Shown: piece by piece, positions 18,629 to 28,112 of the stretch
How the letters are laid out: each line of letters starts with the position of its first letter
Numbering within the stretch: the first letter of the stretch is position 1
From: Yersinia pekkanenii
Lineage (GTDB): Bacteria; Pseudomonadota; Gammaproteobacteria; Enterobacterales; Enterobacteriaceae
Direction: 5' to 3'
DNA: 64,000 nt
Assembly (NCBI RefSeq): GCF_001152565.1
Contig: NZ_CQAZ01000016.1
Coordinates: forward strand, 40,474-104,473
Program-made: the position numbers and the translations under genes
Notes under the pieces: model-generated
Databases searched by the model: none
Seen by the model: only the letters and a program-made list of their open reading frames with translations
Told to the model about the DNA's origin: nothing

Positions 18629-19252
18629 CTAACGCCTTAATTCTGCAATTTCGTCATCCGTCAGATAACGAATAGGTCGGTCACCCAGCGTAAATATCAA
18701 ACGGGCAGTTTCCTCTAGCTCTTCCATATTATCTGCCGCTTCGCGCAGGCTTTTACCTACCACAACCGGGCCATGGTTGGCTAACAGAAAAGCCCGATAT
18801 TGGGGGGCCAGCTTGGCCAGCGCTTCACCTAACCGGTTATCTCCGGGGCGATAATACGGCACTACCGGGACGTCGCCGACCCGCATCACCACATAGGGCG
18901 TGAAGGGTTTGATGGCATTGCGGCTATCTAGCCCTTGTAAACACGAAAGCGCAGTCAGATAAAGGCAATGCAGGTGAACGACCGCTTCACAAGCTGGGTT
19001 ATTGAGATAGATGGCGCGATGAAAGCTAGTTTCTTTTGACGGTTTATCCCCTGAGATCCATTCGCCGTCCAAACTGACGTTTGATAACCGTTCTGCGTTC
19101 AAATCTCCTAAGCAGGAACCTGTCGGGGTGGCCAATAATGTGCCATCAGCCAGTTTCATTGACAGATTCCCTGCGGAGCCGGTGGCATAACCGCGTTGGA
19201 AAAAGGACGCCCCAAACTTGACCATCTCTTCCCGCGCTTGCTGCTCATTCAT
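18629..19252 (-). CDS. otnC: 3-oxo-tetronate 4-phosphate decarboxylase (YgbL/OtnC)
   Basis: 207-residue class II aldolase/adducin-fold protein. Visible are the phosphate-binding GSAGNLSMK, the catalytic/metal region [11 protein letters not shown], zinc ligands in VVHLHCLYL and the later His of ANHGPVVVG. In the tetronate pathway it decarboxylates 3-oxo-tetronate 4-phosphate to dihydroxyacetone phosphate. The start codon overlaps the otnK stop as ATGA, so coupled translation is likely. Confidence 0.9.
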   Translation of the reverse strand: MNEQQAREEMVKFGASFFQRGYATGSAGNLSMKLADGTLLATPTGSCLGDLNAERLSNVSLDGEWISGDKPSKETSFHRAIYLNNPACEAVVHLHCLYLTALSCLQGLDSRNAIKPFTPYVVMRVGDVPVVPYYRPGDNRLGEALAKLAPQYRAFLLANHGPVVVGKSLREAADNMEELEETARLIFTLGDRPIRYLTDDEIAELRR

Positions 19253-20511
19253 ACTGCGAACTCCGTTTGTGCTCTGGCAAAAAAGTTTTCGTCACCAAAA
19301 TTACCTGACTTCAATGCCAGTGAAACCGGATGATCGGTGGATTTTACCCAAGGGACCCCAGGCGAGATTACCGGGCCGATATGGAAAGCCTGAACACCCA
19401 ATGATTGCGCAACAATACCGGAGGTTTCACCGCCCGCGACAATAAAACGCTGGAATCCATACTGTTGTAAAACACGGGCAATCGTGCCGAACAGTTGTTC
19501 AACCGCTTCACTGCTGGCAACCGCCCCCCATTGCTGCTGGATCCCCCGCAATACCTCAGGTTCGGTGGTGGCATACAGTAAGGGTGCTAACGGGCCTGCA
19601 GCATTTTCCATGACCCATGCACATAGCTGTTGCGCATAAGATTCAGGTTCATGTAGACAACGAGCGATATCAATCGATTGGCAGGGAGCCTGTGGTAAGT
19701 AGCGAGCCACCTGGCGGTTGGTCATCGCCGAGCAAGAACCGGATAACACCACACACAACTTGCCTTGTGGCGCACCGGCCAAGGTGGCCGGTGGCTGATG
19801 GTTGCCGCCGTTAGCCCATTGCCGGGCCAGCCCCATCGCCAGGCCAGACCCACCCGTCACCAGAACCATGTCGCGTACCGCTTCACCCTGCGTTAATAAA
19901 TGCTGCTCGTTTAAGGCATCCAGTACCACATAACGCACCCCCTCTTCCTTCAGGATATTTAGCTGCGATCTCACCGCCTGCCCCCCTTGATCCATCACTA
20001 CCGTGTTTATCAAACCGCTACGCCCACCGGCTTGCGCATCCATCAGGCGCAACAGGTTGCTGTCAGTCATCGGAGTAACAGGGTGATGACGCATCCCCGA
20101 CTCCGACAGCAGTTGCCCCATAACAAACAGGTAACCCTGATATACCGTGCGACCATTCACCGGCAGCGCCGGAGAGATAATCGTTTGCTGCTGATCCAGC
20201 GCATCCAGTAACGCATCGATTACCGGACCAATATTGCCCTGCACGGTACTGTCGAATGTCGAACAATATTTAAAGTAGAACTGTTGGCAGCCTTGAGCTT
20301 TCAACCATGCCAGCGCTGCCAGTGAATCCGTCACCGCAACTGCGGTCGGGCAAGAGCGCGATTTCAGGCTGATCACTACCGCATCGGCATCCACCCGATA
20401 ATCCGCGGCGGGTACACCATTCACTTGCACTGTCGACATGCCATTTTCTACCAGAAAACTGGCGATATCCGTGGCACCGGTAAAATCATCGGCAATAACC
20501 CCGAGTCGCAT
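19249..20511 (-). CDS. otnK: 3-oxo-tetronate kinase (YgbK/OtnK)
   Basis: 420-residue four-carbon acid sugar kinase (DUF1537 family), the same length as E. coli YgbK. The N-terminus MRLGVIADDFTGATDIASFL holds the substrate-binding DDFTGA motif; the C-terminal nucleotide-binding part has VAGGETSGIVAQSLG and the GPVISPGVPW loop. It phosphorylates 3-oxo-tetronate at C4. The ATG at 20511-20509 overlaps the stop of the decayed dehydrogenase gene, the original operon junction. Confidence 0.93.
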   Translation of the reverse strand: MRLGVIADDFTGATDIASFLVENGMSTVQVNGVPAADYRVDADAVVISLKSRSCPTAVAVTDSLAALAWLKAQGCQQFYFKYCSTFDSTVQGNIGPVIDALLDALDQQQTIISPALPVNGRTVYQGYLFVMGQLLSESGMRHHPVTPMTDSNLLRLMDAQAGGRSGLINTVVMDQGGQAVRSQLNILKEEGVRYVVLDALNEQHLLTQGEAVRDMVLVTGGSGLAMGLARQWANGGNHQPPATLAGAPQGKLCVVLSGSCSAMTNRQVARYLPQAPCQSIDIARCLHEPESYAQQLCAWVMENAAGPLAPLLYATTEPEVLRGIQQQWGAVASSEAVEQLFGTIARVLQQYGFQRFIVAGGETSGIVAQSLGVQAFHIGPVISPGVPWVKSTDHPVSLALKSGNFGDENFFARAQTEFAV

Positions 20512-20715
20512 CAGATGTTCTCCTGTTTTTCCGGCAAGGTGATGCCACTGAAAATCTTGATGACTGCGCTATCATCCTGTTGACCAAATCCGGCATTACT
20601 GGCTGAAGTAAACATATTTAACGCAGTTGACGCCAATGGCAGAGGAAAGTGCCGCGCCCATTCCCATAGAGCCTAGTCCGATAACGCATACTGATAGTGC
20701 TGCTGCGTGAGTCAT
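20511..20715 (-). pseudogene. ltnD: Remnant of L-threonate dehydrogenase (YgbJ/LtnD), internally deleted
   Basis: Starts at ATG 20715 with MTHAAALSVCVIGLGSMGMG, the Rossmann NAD-binding start of the 3-hydroxyisobutyrate dehydrogenase family. After about 27 codons the frame breaks. The other frame then reads the true C-terminus (PLASTALNMFTSASNAGFG, ending LPEKQENI) up to the TGA that overlaps otnK. An intact gene would be about 900 bases; 205 remain. The deletion and frameshift remove most of the cofactor domain and the catalytic domain. In E. coli this enzyme catalyses the first step of the pathway. Confidence 0.9.
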
Positions 20716-20787
20716 CTTCTCTCCGTGTTAATTTTGGTGATAATTTGATTTCTTATGTTAAGAGTAACGGGAGATAAACCCTATTAT

Positions 20788-20803
20788 CGTGAGTTAAATC
20801 ACA
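20788..20803. promoter_or_regulatory. CRP site upstream of the otn operon
   Basis: CGTGAGTTAAATCACA matches the CRP consensus TGTGA-N6-TCACA at 9 of 10 fixed positions, about 73 bases upstream of the ltnD remnant start. Catabolite control is expected for this pathway. Confidence 0.65.
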
Positions 20804-20810
20804 TTAATTA
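20797..20810. repeat. 14-base operator-like repeat, copy 1
   Basis: AATCACATTAATTA, repeated exactly at 20999-21012. It overlaps the CRP site. Looser copies (AAATCACATCATT, TTTCACATTTA) lie at about 20826-20850. It is a candidate YgbI operator for the leftward operon. Confidence 0.6.
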
Positions 20811-20995
20811 ACACTAAAAATCATTAAATCACATCATTTCACATTTATAAAATAGAGATTTCATGGTGTAATTAAGCAATAAAATTAATAGATTACACCT
20901 GGCACTGGCTATTTCCTGGCAACAGGATGGCGATCCCTCCGGCTATTGGTGAACTTTTACGTTAAAAAATGAGAAAGATATTTTCACCCTTGGCG

Positions 20996-21012
20996 TATAA
21001 TCACATTAATTA
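20996..21012 (+). promoter_or_regulatory. ygbI -10 box overlapping repeat copy 2
   Basis: TATAAT (20996-21001) is a perfect -10 element about 50 bases upstream of ygbI. It overlaps the second exact copy of AATCACATTAATTA (20999-21012). A regulator bound there would block the promoter, as expected for autorepression. No good -35 element is visible. Confidence 0.55.
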
Positions 21013-21055
21013 CCATCGCATACCCCGTAGCGGGCAAACTTAACGAGGAGTGAAC

Positions 21056-21835
21056 GTGATACCGGTTGAACGTCACCAACAGATACTGGCACTGGTTGCC
21101 AAACGTGGGGTGGTCAGTATTGCTGAACTGACCGATCGTTTAGGCGTATCGCACATGACTATTCGGCGCGACGTACAGAAACTGGAAGAACAAGGCGCGG
21201 TTTTATCCGTTTCAGGTGGGGTGCGCTCGACCGAGCGATTAGCAGCAGAACCCTCTCATCAGGATAAAACCCTGATGTACAGCAGCCAGAAAAATGCCAT
21301 TGGTATGTCAGCAGCACTGCATATCCCGCGTAATAGCTGTATTTATCTTGATGCTGGCACCACCACACTGGCGTTGGCGCGCCAATTGGAAGCCAGAGAT
21401 GATTTGTTGGTCGTCACTAATGATTTTGTGATTGCAAACTTTCTGATTGAATCCTGCCAATGCAGAATGATCCACTCCGGCGGCACGCTGTGTCGTGAAA
21501 ATCGTTCTTGTGTGGGTGAAGCTGCGGCCCGCGCCCTGCGAAATCTGTCTATCGATATCGCGTTTATTTCAGCATCCTGCTGGGGGAGCCGGGGTATATC
21601 CACGCCAGATGAAGATAAGGTGGTGGTGAAACGTGCCGTCAGCGCAGTCAGCAGTAAACGTGTGCTGCTGGCAGATGCGTCAAAATACGGCAAGATAGCC
21701 ACCTATCTGGCGCTACCTCTTACCGATTTTGATCTGGTGATCACTGACTGTGATTTGTCGGCAGCAGCTCATGAAGAGCTGGCAGATAAAGAGATTGAAT
21801 TGATCATCGCTACGCCGCAGCACGTACCAGTCTAA
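21056..21835 (+). CDS. ygbI: DeoR-family regulator YgbI
   Basis: 259 residues: DeoR winged helix-turn-helix (about 5-58, ...SIAELTDRLGVSHMTIRRDV), then the sugar-phosphate-sensing DeoRC domain with YLDAGTTTLALA, VTNDF, SGGTLCRENRS and LLADASKYG. It is divergent from the otn operon, as in E. coli, and most probably represses it until a tetronate-pathway intermediate is present. GTG at 21056 is preferred over GTG at 21050, because GAGGAG sits five bases before the former and overlaps the latter. Confidence 0.9.
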   Translation: MIPVERHQQILALVAKRGVVSIAELTDRLGVSHMTIRRDVQKLEEQGAVLSVSGGVRSTERLAAEPSHQDKTLMYSSQKNAIGMSAALHIPRNSCIYLDAGTTTLALARQLEARDDLLVVTNDFVIANFLIESCQCRMIHSGGTLCRENRSCVGEAAARALRNLSIDIAFISASCWGSRGISTPDEDKVVVKRAVSAVSSKRVLLADASKYGKIATYLALPLTDFDLVITDCDLSAAAHEELADKEIELIIATPQHVPV

Positions 21836-21912
21836 CCCCGCTACTGACCCGTTCGCCCCTTTCTTATCGAGTTATTTGATTGTCCTACAGACCGGTGTCT
21901 CTGGAGCATGAC

Positions 21913-23574
21913 ATGAACAACGCAACAACGGTGGCAAAGCAAAAAGTACCGTTACGCCTCAGTACATCCATCACGTTGATGGTTTCTGCGGTGATTGTCT
22001 CGGTGCTATTAGTGGTTCATACACTGTTCTTTATTCAGCTCAGTCAGATGGCACATGATAGCTTGCAAGACAAAGCGGTGGCCGTGGCGCGAACCCTGTC
22101 TTTTTCGCCAACAATTATTAAGGGATTGAGTGACCCTGTCGCCGGGCGGCGGATTCAGGCTTATGCCAGTGAAGTTCAGACCGCCAATAACCTGCTATTC
22201 ATCGTTGTTACTGATATGAACGGTATCCGTTATTCACATCCTAATCCTGGGATGATCGGTCAGCATTTTATCGGTAATGATCTGCAACCGGCGTTACAGG
22301 GTAAAGAGAACAGTGCCATAAACCGTGGTGTGCTGGAACAGGCATTGCGTATTTTTGTTCCCGTCTACCAGCCGCACGGCAAACAAATAGGTGTGGTGGC
22401 CATTGGTATTTCGCTTACCAATATTAACTCGGTGGTGAGCGAAACCCGTTGGACTATCCCGTGGACGCTATTATTTGGTGTACTTATTGGTTCCGTGGGG
22501 ACCTGGTTTTTGGTCAAGGTACTGAAACGAATTATGCTGGGTTTCGAACCCTATGAAATATCGAATTTATTTGAGCAACGTAACGCCATGTTGCAATCAA
22601 TAAAGGAAGGTGTGATAGCCGTTGATGCTAACTTTCGGATTACCGTGGTTAACCATGAAGCAAAACGCTTGTTTAAACAAAGTGGGCCGATAGAGAATTT
22701 ATTATTGAGTCATGCCAGTAAATATTGGCCGGTACGCCTGTATTTGCAACAGGTATTAGAAACAGGCATCGCTCGCCGTGACGAAGAAATAAACGTTAAT
22801 GGCCGCATATTACTGACCAATACCGTGCCGGTACGGGTGAACGGTGAGATTATCGGCGTAATCGCCACTTTCCGCGATAAAACTGAAGTGAGCCAACTGA
22901 TGCAACGCCTGACCGGCATGGCCCATTATGCCGATGCCTTGCGGGCGCAATCGCACGAATTCATGAATAAACTCCATGTGATTTTGGGCCTATTACATAT
23001 GAAGTATTATCAACAAGTTGAAGATTATATTGTTAAAACATCTAATCATTATCAGGCAGACATTGGTTCTCTGTTACGTAAAATAAAATCGCCAGTGATT
23101 GCCGGTTTTCTGTTAGGGAAAATTAACCGGGCACACGATTTGGGTATCACCTTATCCATCAGCGACGATAGCCTGTTGCCGAATACCCATAATGAACAAG
23201 TGACCACGACCTTAATTACAGTGCTTGGCAATCTGATTGAGAATGCGATAGAGGCTATCGGCAGCCTGAGTCAGCGGGAGATCACGGTCAGCTTCCACTA
23301 TCAACAGGGCCGAGTACACTGTGTTGTCAGTGATGATGGGCCGGGTATTCAGGCCGCGTTGCAAGACCGTATCTTTGATAATGGTTTCTCCACTAAAGGG
23401 AATGAGCACGGTATCGGTTTAAGTCTGGTCCGCCAAAGTTTAGAGCGCATTGGTGGTAATATAGAATTTGATTCTGATGCTGGCGTTTTTACACAGTTCT
23501 TTATTAGCCTTCCCTACGACACGATGCCAGGCGATATTCCTTCAAACAACATCAACGCGGTAAATCATGATTAA
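21913..23574 (+). CDS. dcuS: DcuS, C4-dicarboxylate sensor histidine kinase
   Basis: About 553 residues: transmembrane helix 1 (SITLMVSAVIVSVLLVVHTLF), periplasmic PAS domain with the C4-dicarboxylate-contacting motifs RYSHP and ALRIFVP, helix 2 (PWTLLFGVLIGSVGTWFLV), cytoplasmic PAS, then a kinase domain. The kinase shows the phospho-His in QSHEFMNKLHVILG, the N-box NLIENAIEA and ATP loops DDGPGI and HGIGLSL. The ATG at 21913 has GGAG six bases upstream; the in-frame TTG at 21880 does not. It overlaps dcuR by 8 bases. In E. coli it controls dcuB, fumB and frd; here dcuB is not adjacent. Confidence 0.92.
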   Translation: MNNATTVAKQKVPLRLSTSITLMVSAVIVSVLLVVHTLFFIQLSQMAHDSLQDKAVAVARTLSFSPTIIKGLSDPVAGRRIQAYASEVQTANNLLFIVVTDMNGIRYSHPNPGMIGQHFIGNDLQPALQGKENSAINRGVLEQALRIFVPVYQPHGKQIGVVAIGISLTNINSVVSETRWTIPWTLLFGVLIGSVGTWFLVKVLKRIMLGFEPYEISNLFEQRNAMLQSIKEGVIAVDANFRITVVNHEAKRLFKQSGPIENLLLSHASKYWPVRLYLQQVLETGIARRDEEINVNGRILLTNTVPVRVNGEIIGVIATFRDKTEVSQLMQRLTGMAHYADALRAQSHEFMNKLHVILGLLHMKYYQQVEDYIVKTSNHYQADIGSLLRKIKSPVIAGFLLGKINRAHDLGITLSISDDSLLPNTHNEQVTTTLITVLGNLIENAIEAIGSLSQREITVSFHYQQGRVHCVVSDDGPGIQAALQDRIFDNGFSTKGNEHGIGLSLVRQSLERIGGNIEFDSDAGVFTQFFISLPYDTMPGDIPSNNINAVNHD

Positions 23575-24286
23575 TGTATTGATAGTGGATGATGATGCAA
23601 TGGTCGCTGAGTTGAACAAGTGTTATCTGAATCAGGTAGCAGGCTTCAACTGTTGCGGTTCAGTGGCCAGTTTACAGCAAGCCAAAGAATATTTGATGGC
23701 AACGGAACACCCCATTGACCTGGTTTTACTGGATATTTTTATGCGTCAGGACAATGGGTTGGATTTGTTGCCGGTGCTGCGCGAATTCAGCGAACATACA
23801 GATGTCATTGTTATTTCATCTGCCACGGAGGTGAATACCATCAAGAAAGCGCTGCAATACGGGGTGGTGGATTATTTAATTAAACCCTTCCAGTTTTCTC
23901 GCTTTGAAGAGGCGCTGTCCACTTATCGTGAAAAACAGAACTTGCTGGGGCAACGTGAGTATTGTGCGCAAGAAGATGTGGACGCCTTGCTGCGCCGCAC
24001 TAACCGCACCCCAGCCGAACGTAAAAAGTTACCGAAGGGGCTGACGGCACAAACATTACGTACCGTGTGCGCATGGATCCAGGAAATGCGGGACGGAGAG
24101 TTTTCTACCGAGCAGATGGCGAACGCCATTGGTATTTCACGGGTTTCTTGCCGTAAATACTTGATTTACCTTTCAGATACCGATGTTCTGAGCACTAAGT
24201 CCCTTTACGGCGCGACCGGGCGGCCGGTTTATCTCTACCAGCTCTTACCCAGCCAGCAAGAAGTGCTAAAACAGTATTGCCAATAA
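23567..24286 (+). CDS. dcuR: DcuR response regulator
   Basis: 239 residues. CheY-like receiver with acidic pocket VDDD near residue 8, phospho-acceptor Asp in LLDIFMRQDNGLDLL, Thr/Ser in VISSATE and Lys in YLIKPFQ. The C-terminal CitB/DcuR-type helix-turn-helix lies near residues 170-215 (STEQMANAIGISRVSCRKYL). Partner of DcuS, with which it overlaps by 8 bases. Confidence 0.93.
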   Translation: MINVLIVDDDAMVAELNKCYLNQVAGFNCCGSVASLQQAKEYLMATEHPIDLVLLDIFMRQDNGLDLLPVLREFSEHTDVIVISSATEVNTIKKALQYGVVDYLIKPFQFSRFEEALSTYREKQNLLGQREYCAQEDVDALLRRTNRTPAERKKLPKGLTAQTLRTVCAWIQEMRDGEFSTEQMANAIGISRVSCRKYLIYLSDTDVLSTKSLYGATGRPVYLYQLLPSQQEVLKQYCQ

Positions 24287-25092
24287 TCAGTTGCCCCGAA
24301 ATAAATCGCCACTGAAAAACCCGCGTTATCTGATAACGGATAACGTGAGTGATAAAAAATGGGTTCGGTATCGAATTGACGGCCACCGTTAAACGCCAAA
24401 CATAAGTGGGTTGTATCATAAACTAACGTGTTGACGTTATTTTCGCTAACATCTTCAATCTTAACTGCTGGCAATCCATCTAAGAATATCTGCATCTCAT
24501 CTATTAGTAATACCGATCTTATTTAGCAAATCTAATTGCCAGATAAATATAATTGTAAATATTAACTTCGCTACATAAAAATAAATTATAAATTTAAAGA
24601 ATAATACCAATGAAAACTATTTTTGCCATTTATTTATAATAAGATAAATTGCAATTTTTAATCCAAGAAATAATTTGACAGTATAAACTCAGCCTAAAAA
24701 CAATTCTTCTAAAAATAATATATTCCAACCCTATATTTAAAATCAATTTATATAGGTTTTTACCATTATAACAATGGGTTATAAATATCTATAGTTTCAT
24801 CTAATAGGCTAGGTAAATACATTTAGCAAATATATTTTTATTTAGTATAAATTAATCATCAAGTTTCAATTACTGACTCCGGTAATACAACAAAAAAAAT
24901 AATTTATAAGTGAATATTTTTTTGCCTCATCACGATAGAAACGATAGCATGCCCATCCATAATCCAATGGCAGCAATAAAAACCATAATAACTGAAGGCG
25001 CTAAGACGCTCTTTATGCATTAACCTTTAGCAATCAGTTGCTGTAATACATTCACGATGATTGCACGACAGACAGGAAAATAGGGAAAGTCT
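24287..25092. other. AT-rich intergenic region between dcuR and ansP
   Basis: About 800 bases. The first 200 are moderately GC-rich and contain a leftward open frame of 86 codons (24235-24495) that resembles nothing I know; it overlaps the dcuR 3' end and is probably not a gene. From 24500 to 24950 the DNA is very AT-rich with no gene. The ansP promoter should lie near 24990-25080. Confidence 0.5.
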
Positions 25093-26622
25093 ATGATGTC
25101 AGGAAAACACTCTGCGGAGACCCACCACGCCGCAAAAAAACGCTGGTTAGACTCTCATGATACGGGTTATCACAAAAGTATGGGCCGACGTCATATACAG
25201 ATGATAGCTATCGGCGGTTCTATTGGTACCGGTTTATTTTTGGGCACAGGTGCCCGTTTGCAAATGGCCGGCCCGGCACTGGCGCTGGTGTATCTGGTGT
25301 GTGGGGTTTTCTCGTTTTTTATACTCAGAGCACTCGGCGAATTAGTCCTACACCGTCCTACCAGTGGCAGTTTTGTTTCTTATGCCCGCGAATTTCTCGG
25401 TGAAAAAGCGTCCTATGTTGCCGGATGGATGTACTTTCTCAATTGGGCCATGACCGGGATCGTCGATATCACTGCGGTGGCCCTGTATATGCACTATTGG
25501 GGGACATTCTCTGATGTTCCACAATGGTTGTTTGCACTGGGTGCGCTGTCAATTGTTGCCACCATGAATATGATTGGTGTGAAATGGTTCGCTGAAATGG
25601 AATTCTGGTTCGCACTGATCAAAGTCGCCGCCATCTCAATATTTCTGGTCGTAGGGGTGATATTCCTTGGTACGGGTCAGAGTGTTGCTGGGCACGCCAC
25701 GGGAATACACCTGATAACCGAGAACGGCGGGCTATTCCCACACGGATTATTACCTGCATTGATATTGGTTCAAGGGGTAATATTCGCCTTCGCGGGTATT
25801 GAATTAATTGGTACTGCGGCCGGTGAATGTAAAGACCCAGAAAAAATGCTGCCGAAGGCAATTAATAGCGTAATTTGGCGTATTGGCCTGTTTTACGTCG
25901 GCTCAGTGGTACTGCTGGTGTGTCTACTGCCATGGAATGCCTATCAGGCCGGTCAAAGCCCTTTTGTCACATTTTTCAGTAAGTTAGGTGTTCCCTATAT
26001 CGGCACCATCATGAACATTGTGGTGTTATCGGCCGCCCTTTCCAGCCTGAACTCTGGCCTTTACTCGACTGGTCGCATTCTGCGCTCATTATCAATGGGC
26101 GGCTCAGCACCCAAATTCATGTCCAACATGAGCTCCCAATCCGTCCCTTATGCCGGGATACTGGTTACCGTGGCTATTTATGTCTTCGGCGTGCTACTTA
26201 ACTATCTTGTTCCATCACAGGTTTTTGAAATTGTTCTGAATATTGCTTCTTTGGGGATCATCAGCTCATGGGCATTTATCATTATCTGTCAGATGAAATT
26301 ACGTCAGGCCATCAAGCAGGGAACTGCAAAGCCGGTATCCTTTAAAATGCCTGGTGCCCCGGTGACGTCTTGGCTGACGCTATGTTTCCTGGCCGGCGTT
26401 TTAGTGATGATGGCATTTGACTATCCGAATGGTACCTGGACCATTGCCGCGCTACCCGTGGTGGCAGTGTTACTGATTGCCGGTTGGTTCAGTTTACGTA
26501 AACGCGCCCAAGAGGTAGCGGCGGCGCCGATAGATACAGCGCCAAAGCCTACCTCCAGGGAAGACATAATCATTAAGGAAGTGAAACCCACTGAATTGTA
26601 CGAACAAAAATCCGCAAGTTAA
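25093..26622 (+). CDS. ansP: L-asparagine permease AnsP
   Basis: 509 residues, 12-helix APC-family amino acid:H+ symporter. The signature GRRHIQMIAIGGSIGTGLFLG marks the amino acid transporter family, and RLQMAGPALALVYLVCG plus LNWAMTGIVDITAVALYMHYW fit AnsP. A hydrophilic C-terminal tail of about 40 residues follows the last helix. AGGGA precedes the ATG pair at 25093. It lies downstream of dcuSR, which is suggestive because asparagine breakdown yields C4-dicarboxylates, but no regulatory site was identified. Confidence 0.88.
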   Translation: MMSGKHSAETHHAAKKRWLDSHDTGYHKSMGRRHIQMIAIGGSIGTGLFLGTGARLQMAGPALALVYLVCGVFSFFILRALGELVLHRPTSGSFVSYAREFLGEKASYVAGWMYFLNWAMTGIVDITAVALYMHYWGTFSDVPQWLFALGALSIVATMNMIGVKWFAEMEFWFALIKVAAISIFLVVGVIFLGTGQSVAGHATGIHLITENGGLFPHGLLPALILVQGVIFAFAGIELIGTAAGECKDPEKMLPKAINSVIWRIGLFYVGSVVLLVCLLPWNAYQAGQSPFVTFFSKLGVPYIGTIMNIVVLSAALSSLNSGLYSTGRILRSLSMGGSAPKFMSNMSSQSVPYAGILVTVAIYVFGVLLNYLVPSQVFEIVLNIASLGIISSWAFIIICQMKLRQAIKQGTAKPVSFKMPGAPVTSWLTLCFLAGVLVMMAFDYPNGTWTIAALPVVAVLLIAGWFSLRKRAQEVAAAPIDTAPKPTSREDIIIKEVKPTELYEQKSAS

Positions 26623-26627
26623 TTCCC

Positions 26628-26667
26628 CTTCAGTCCGTAGGTCAATAGTCATGCCCACGGACTGAAG
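26628..26667. terminator. Bidirectional hairpin between convergent ansP and narI
   Basis: Perfect 11-base arms CTTCAGTCCGT and ACGGACTGAAG with an 18-base loop, lying between the stop codons of two converging genes. No clear T run on either side, so terminator activity is inferred from position. Confidence 0.6.
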
Positions 26668-26676
26668 CTCACATCA

Positions 26677-27354
26677 TCAGTGCCGGTTACGGACCAGTTG
26701 ATAACGGCGAGTTAGATATTCAATTGGCACACTCCAGATGTGTACCAGCCGCGAAAAGGGGAACAGGACAAACAAGGTTAATCCCAATACGATATGCAGT
26801 TTGAAAATCAGTGCCACATCGGTCAGATAGGCTGATGCACCGGTACGGAAAGTCACAATTGACTGCGCCCAAGCGACCAATTTCATCATCTCACTACCAT
26901 CCATATGCTGAGCCGAGAACGGAATACTGAGTAGCCCCAAGCTGACCTGTACCACCAAGAGCAGCAGGATCAAAATATCGACGCTGGTACTGGTGGCCCT
27001 GATCCGTGGATTAGTCAGCCTCCTGCGCAACAGCATTACTCCGCCAATCAACATCATGACACCGCAAGCGCCGCCAGCGATCATCGCCATTTTTTGTTTT
27101 ATCTCTATTGGCAAGAAGGACTCATACATCCAATGTGGGGTCAGCATACCCAGCACATGGCCAAAGAATATCCCCAGAATACCGATGTGGAATAAATTAG
27201 AGGCCAATCGTACACCCTTTTTATCCAACATCTGACTGGAGCCTGCACGCCAACTGTATTGGCCATAATCGTAGCGCAGCCAACTCCCCAACAAGAAAAC
27301 CACCAGCGCCAGATAAGGATAAATATCAAAAAAGAATTTATTCAGAAAGTTCAT
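26677..27354 (-). CDS. narI: Nitrate reductase gamma subunit (cytochrome b)
   Basis: 225 residues, five transmembrane helices with the haem-ligating histidines in [16 protein letters not shown] and [10 protein letters not shown]...RLVHIWSVP. It oxidises quinol on the periplasmic side and passes electrons through two b haems to NarH. Last gene of narGHJI, overlapping narJ by 4 bases (ATGA type). Confidence 0.95.
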   Translation of the reverse strand: MNFLNKFFFDIYPYLALVVFLLGSWLRYDYGQYSWRAGSSQMLDKKGVRLASNLFHIGILGIFFGHVLGMLTPHWMYESFLPIEIKQKMAMIAGGACGVMMLIGGVMLLRRRLTNPRIRATSTSVDILILLLLVVQVSLGLLSIPFSAQHMDGSEMMKLVAWAQSIVTFRTGASAYLTDVALIFKLHIVLGLTLFVLFPFSRLVHIWSVPIEYLTRRYQLVRNRH

Positions 27355-28112
27355 AATCTGACTCCTTTATCATCCACAGTCGAATGGGGCTGAACCACTT
27401 TCTTGGCCTCGGATGCGGATTGAACACTGAGATATTGCGGTAGGACGGCACCGGAAAAGCGTTTTTGGTGAGTACCCTGCTGAGCCGATGAACAGCCCTC
27501 TGTGCCAAGGAATTTCACTTGCTCCTCTTCCCAGACGGCATCCAGCGCTTTTGGTGTGTCATCACGGGTTTCACCCGCTACTTTATCGCCAAGATTCGCA
27601 CTACGTATATCACTGCCTGACAATACTAATAGCAGATCAAATAACTGAGCATATTCACTATCACGCTGATGTAGGCGCGCGCCCAAGAGCGCCAGAATTG
27701 GCGCAATATCCTGTAAACCTAACGTGGTTTCGGCCGCAGGCTGGTTAGCCAAATACTCAAGATACAGTGGCAGGAAGTCGGGTAACTCTTTGCAGTCGAG
27801 CACCAACCCCGCACGCTGATACTGTGCCATTAGGTCCACCATGGCTTGACCACGATCTCGTGATTCACCGTGCACATGTTCAAACAACAATAGTGAGGTG
27901 GCGCGGCCACGATCGAACAGGCCGCAATAGATAGCCTGACAATCAAGCAGTTCGCTACCACACAAAGTACCGATAAATTGCCTGAGCATGTGGCTCTGTT
28001 CCGCCGTGAGTTCGGCGGCGTCGTTCAGTGCCTCAACCAGTTCTTGCTGGTGCTGCCACAAATCAGTATCCGGGTATTCCAGTAAACGGGAGATTATCCG
28101 CAGGCTAATCAT
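27351..28112 (-). CDS. narJ: Nitrate reductase molybdenum cofactor assembly chaperone
   Basis: 253 residues, NarJ/TorD-fold helical chaperone ([41 protein letters not shown]). It binds apo-NarG and assists Mo-cofactor insertion, and is not part of the mature enzyme. The C-terminal tail of about 50 residues is poorly conserved. It overlaps narH and narI by 4 bases each. Confidence 0.94.
   Translation of the reverse strand: MISLRIISRLLEYPDTDLWQHQQELVEALNDAAELTAEQSHMLRQFIGTLCGSELLDCQAIYCGLFDRGRATSLLLFEHVHGESRDRGQAMVDLMAQYQRAGLVLDCKELPDFLPLYLEYLANQPAAETTLGLQDIAPILALLGARLHQRDSEYAQLFDLLLVLSGSDIRSANLGDKVAGETRDDTPKALDAVWEEEQVKFLGTEGCSSAQQGTHQKRFSGAVLPQYLSVQSASEAKKVVQPHSTVDDKGVRL

Noticed and set aside
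24235..24495. Leftward 86-codon open frame after dcuR
   Set aside because: It overlaps the dcuR 3' end in antisense, has no good ribosome site and shows no recognisable motif; probably chance.
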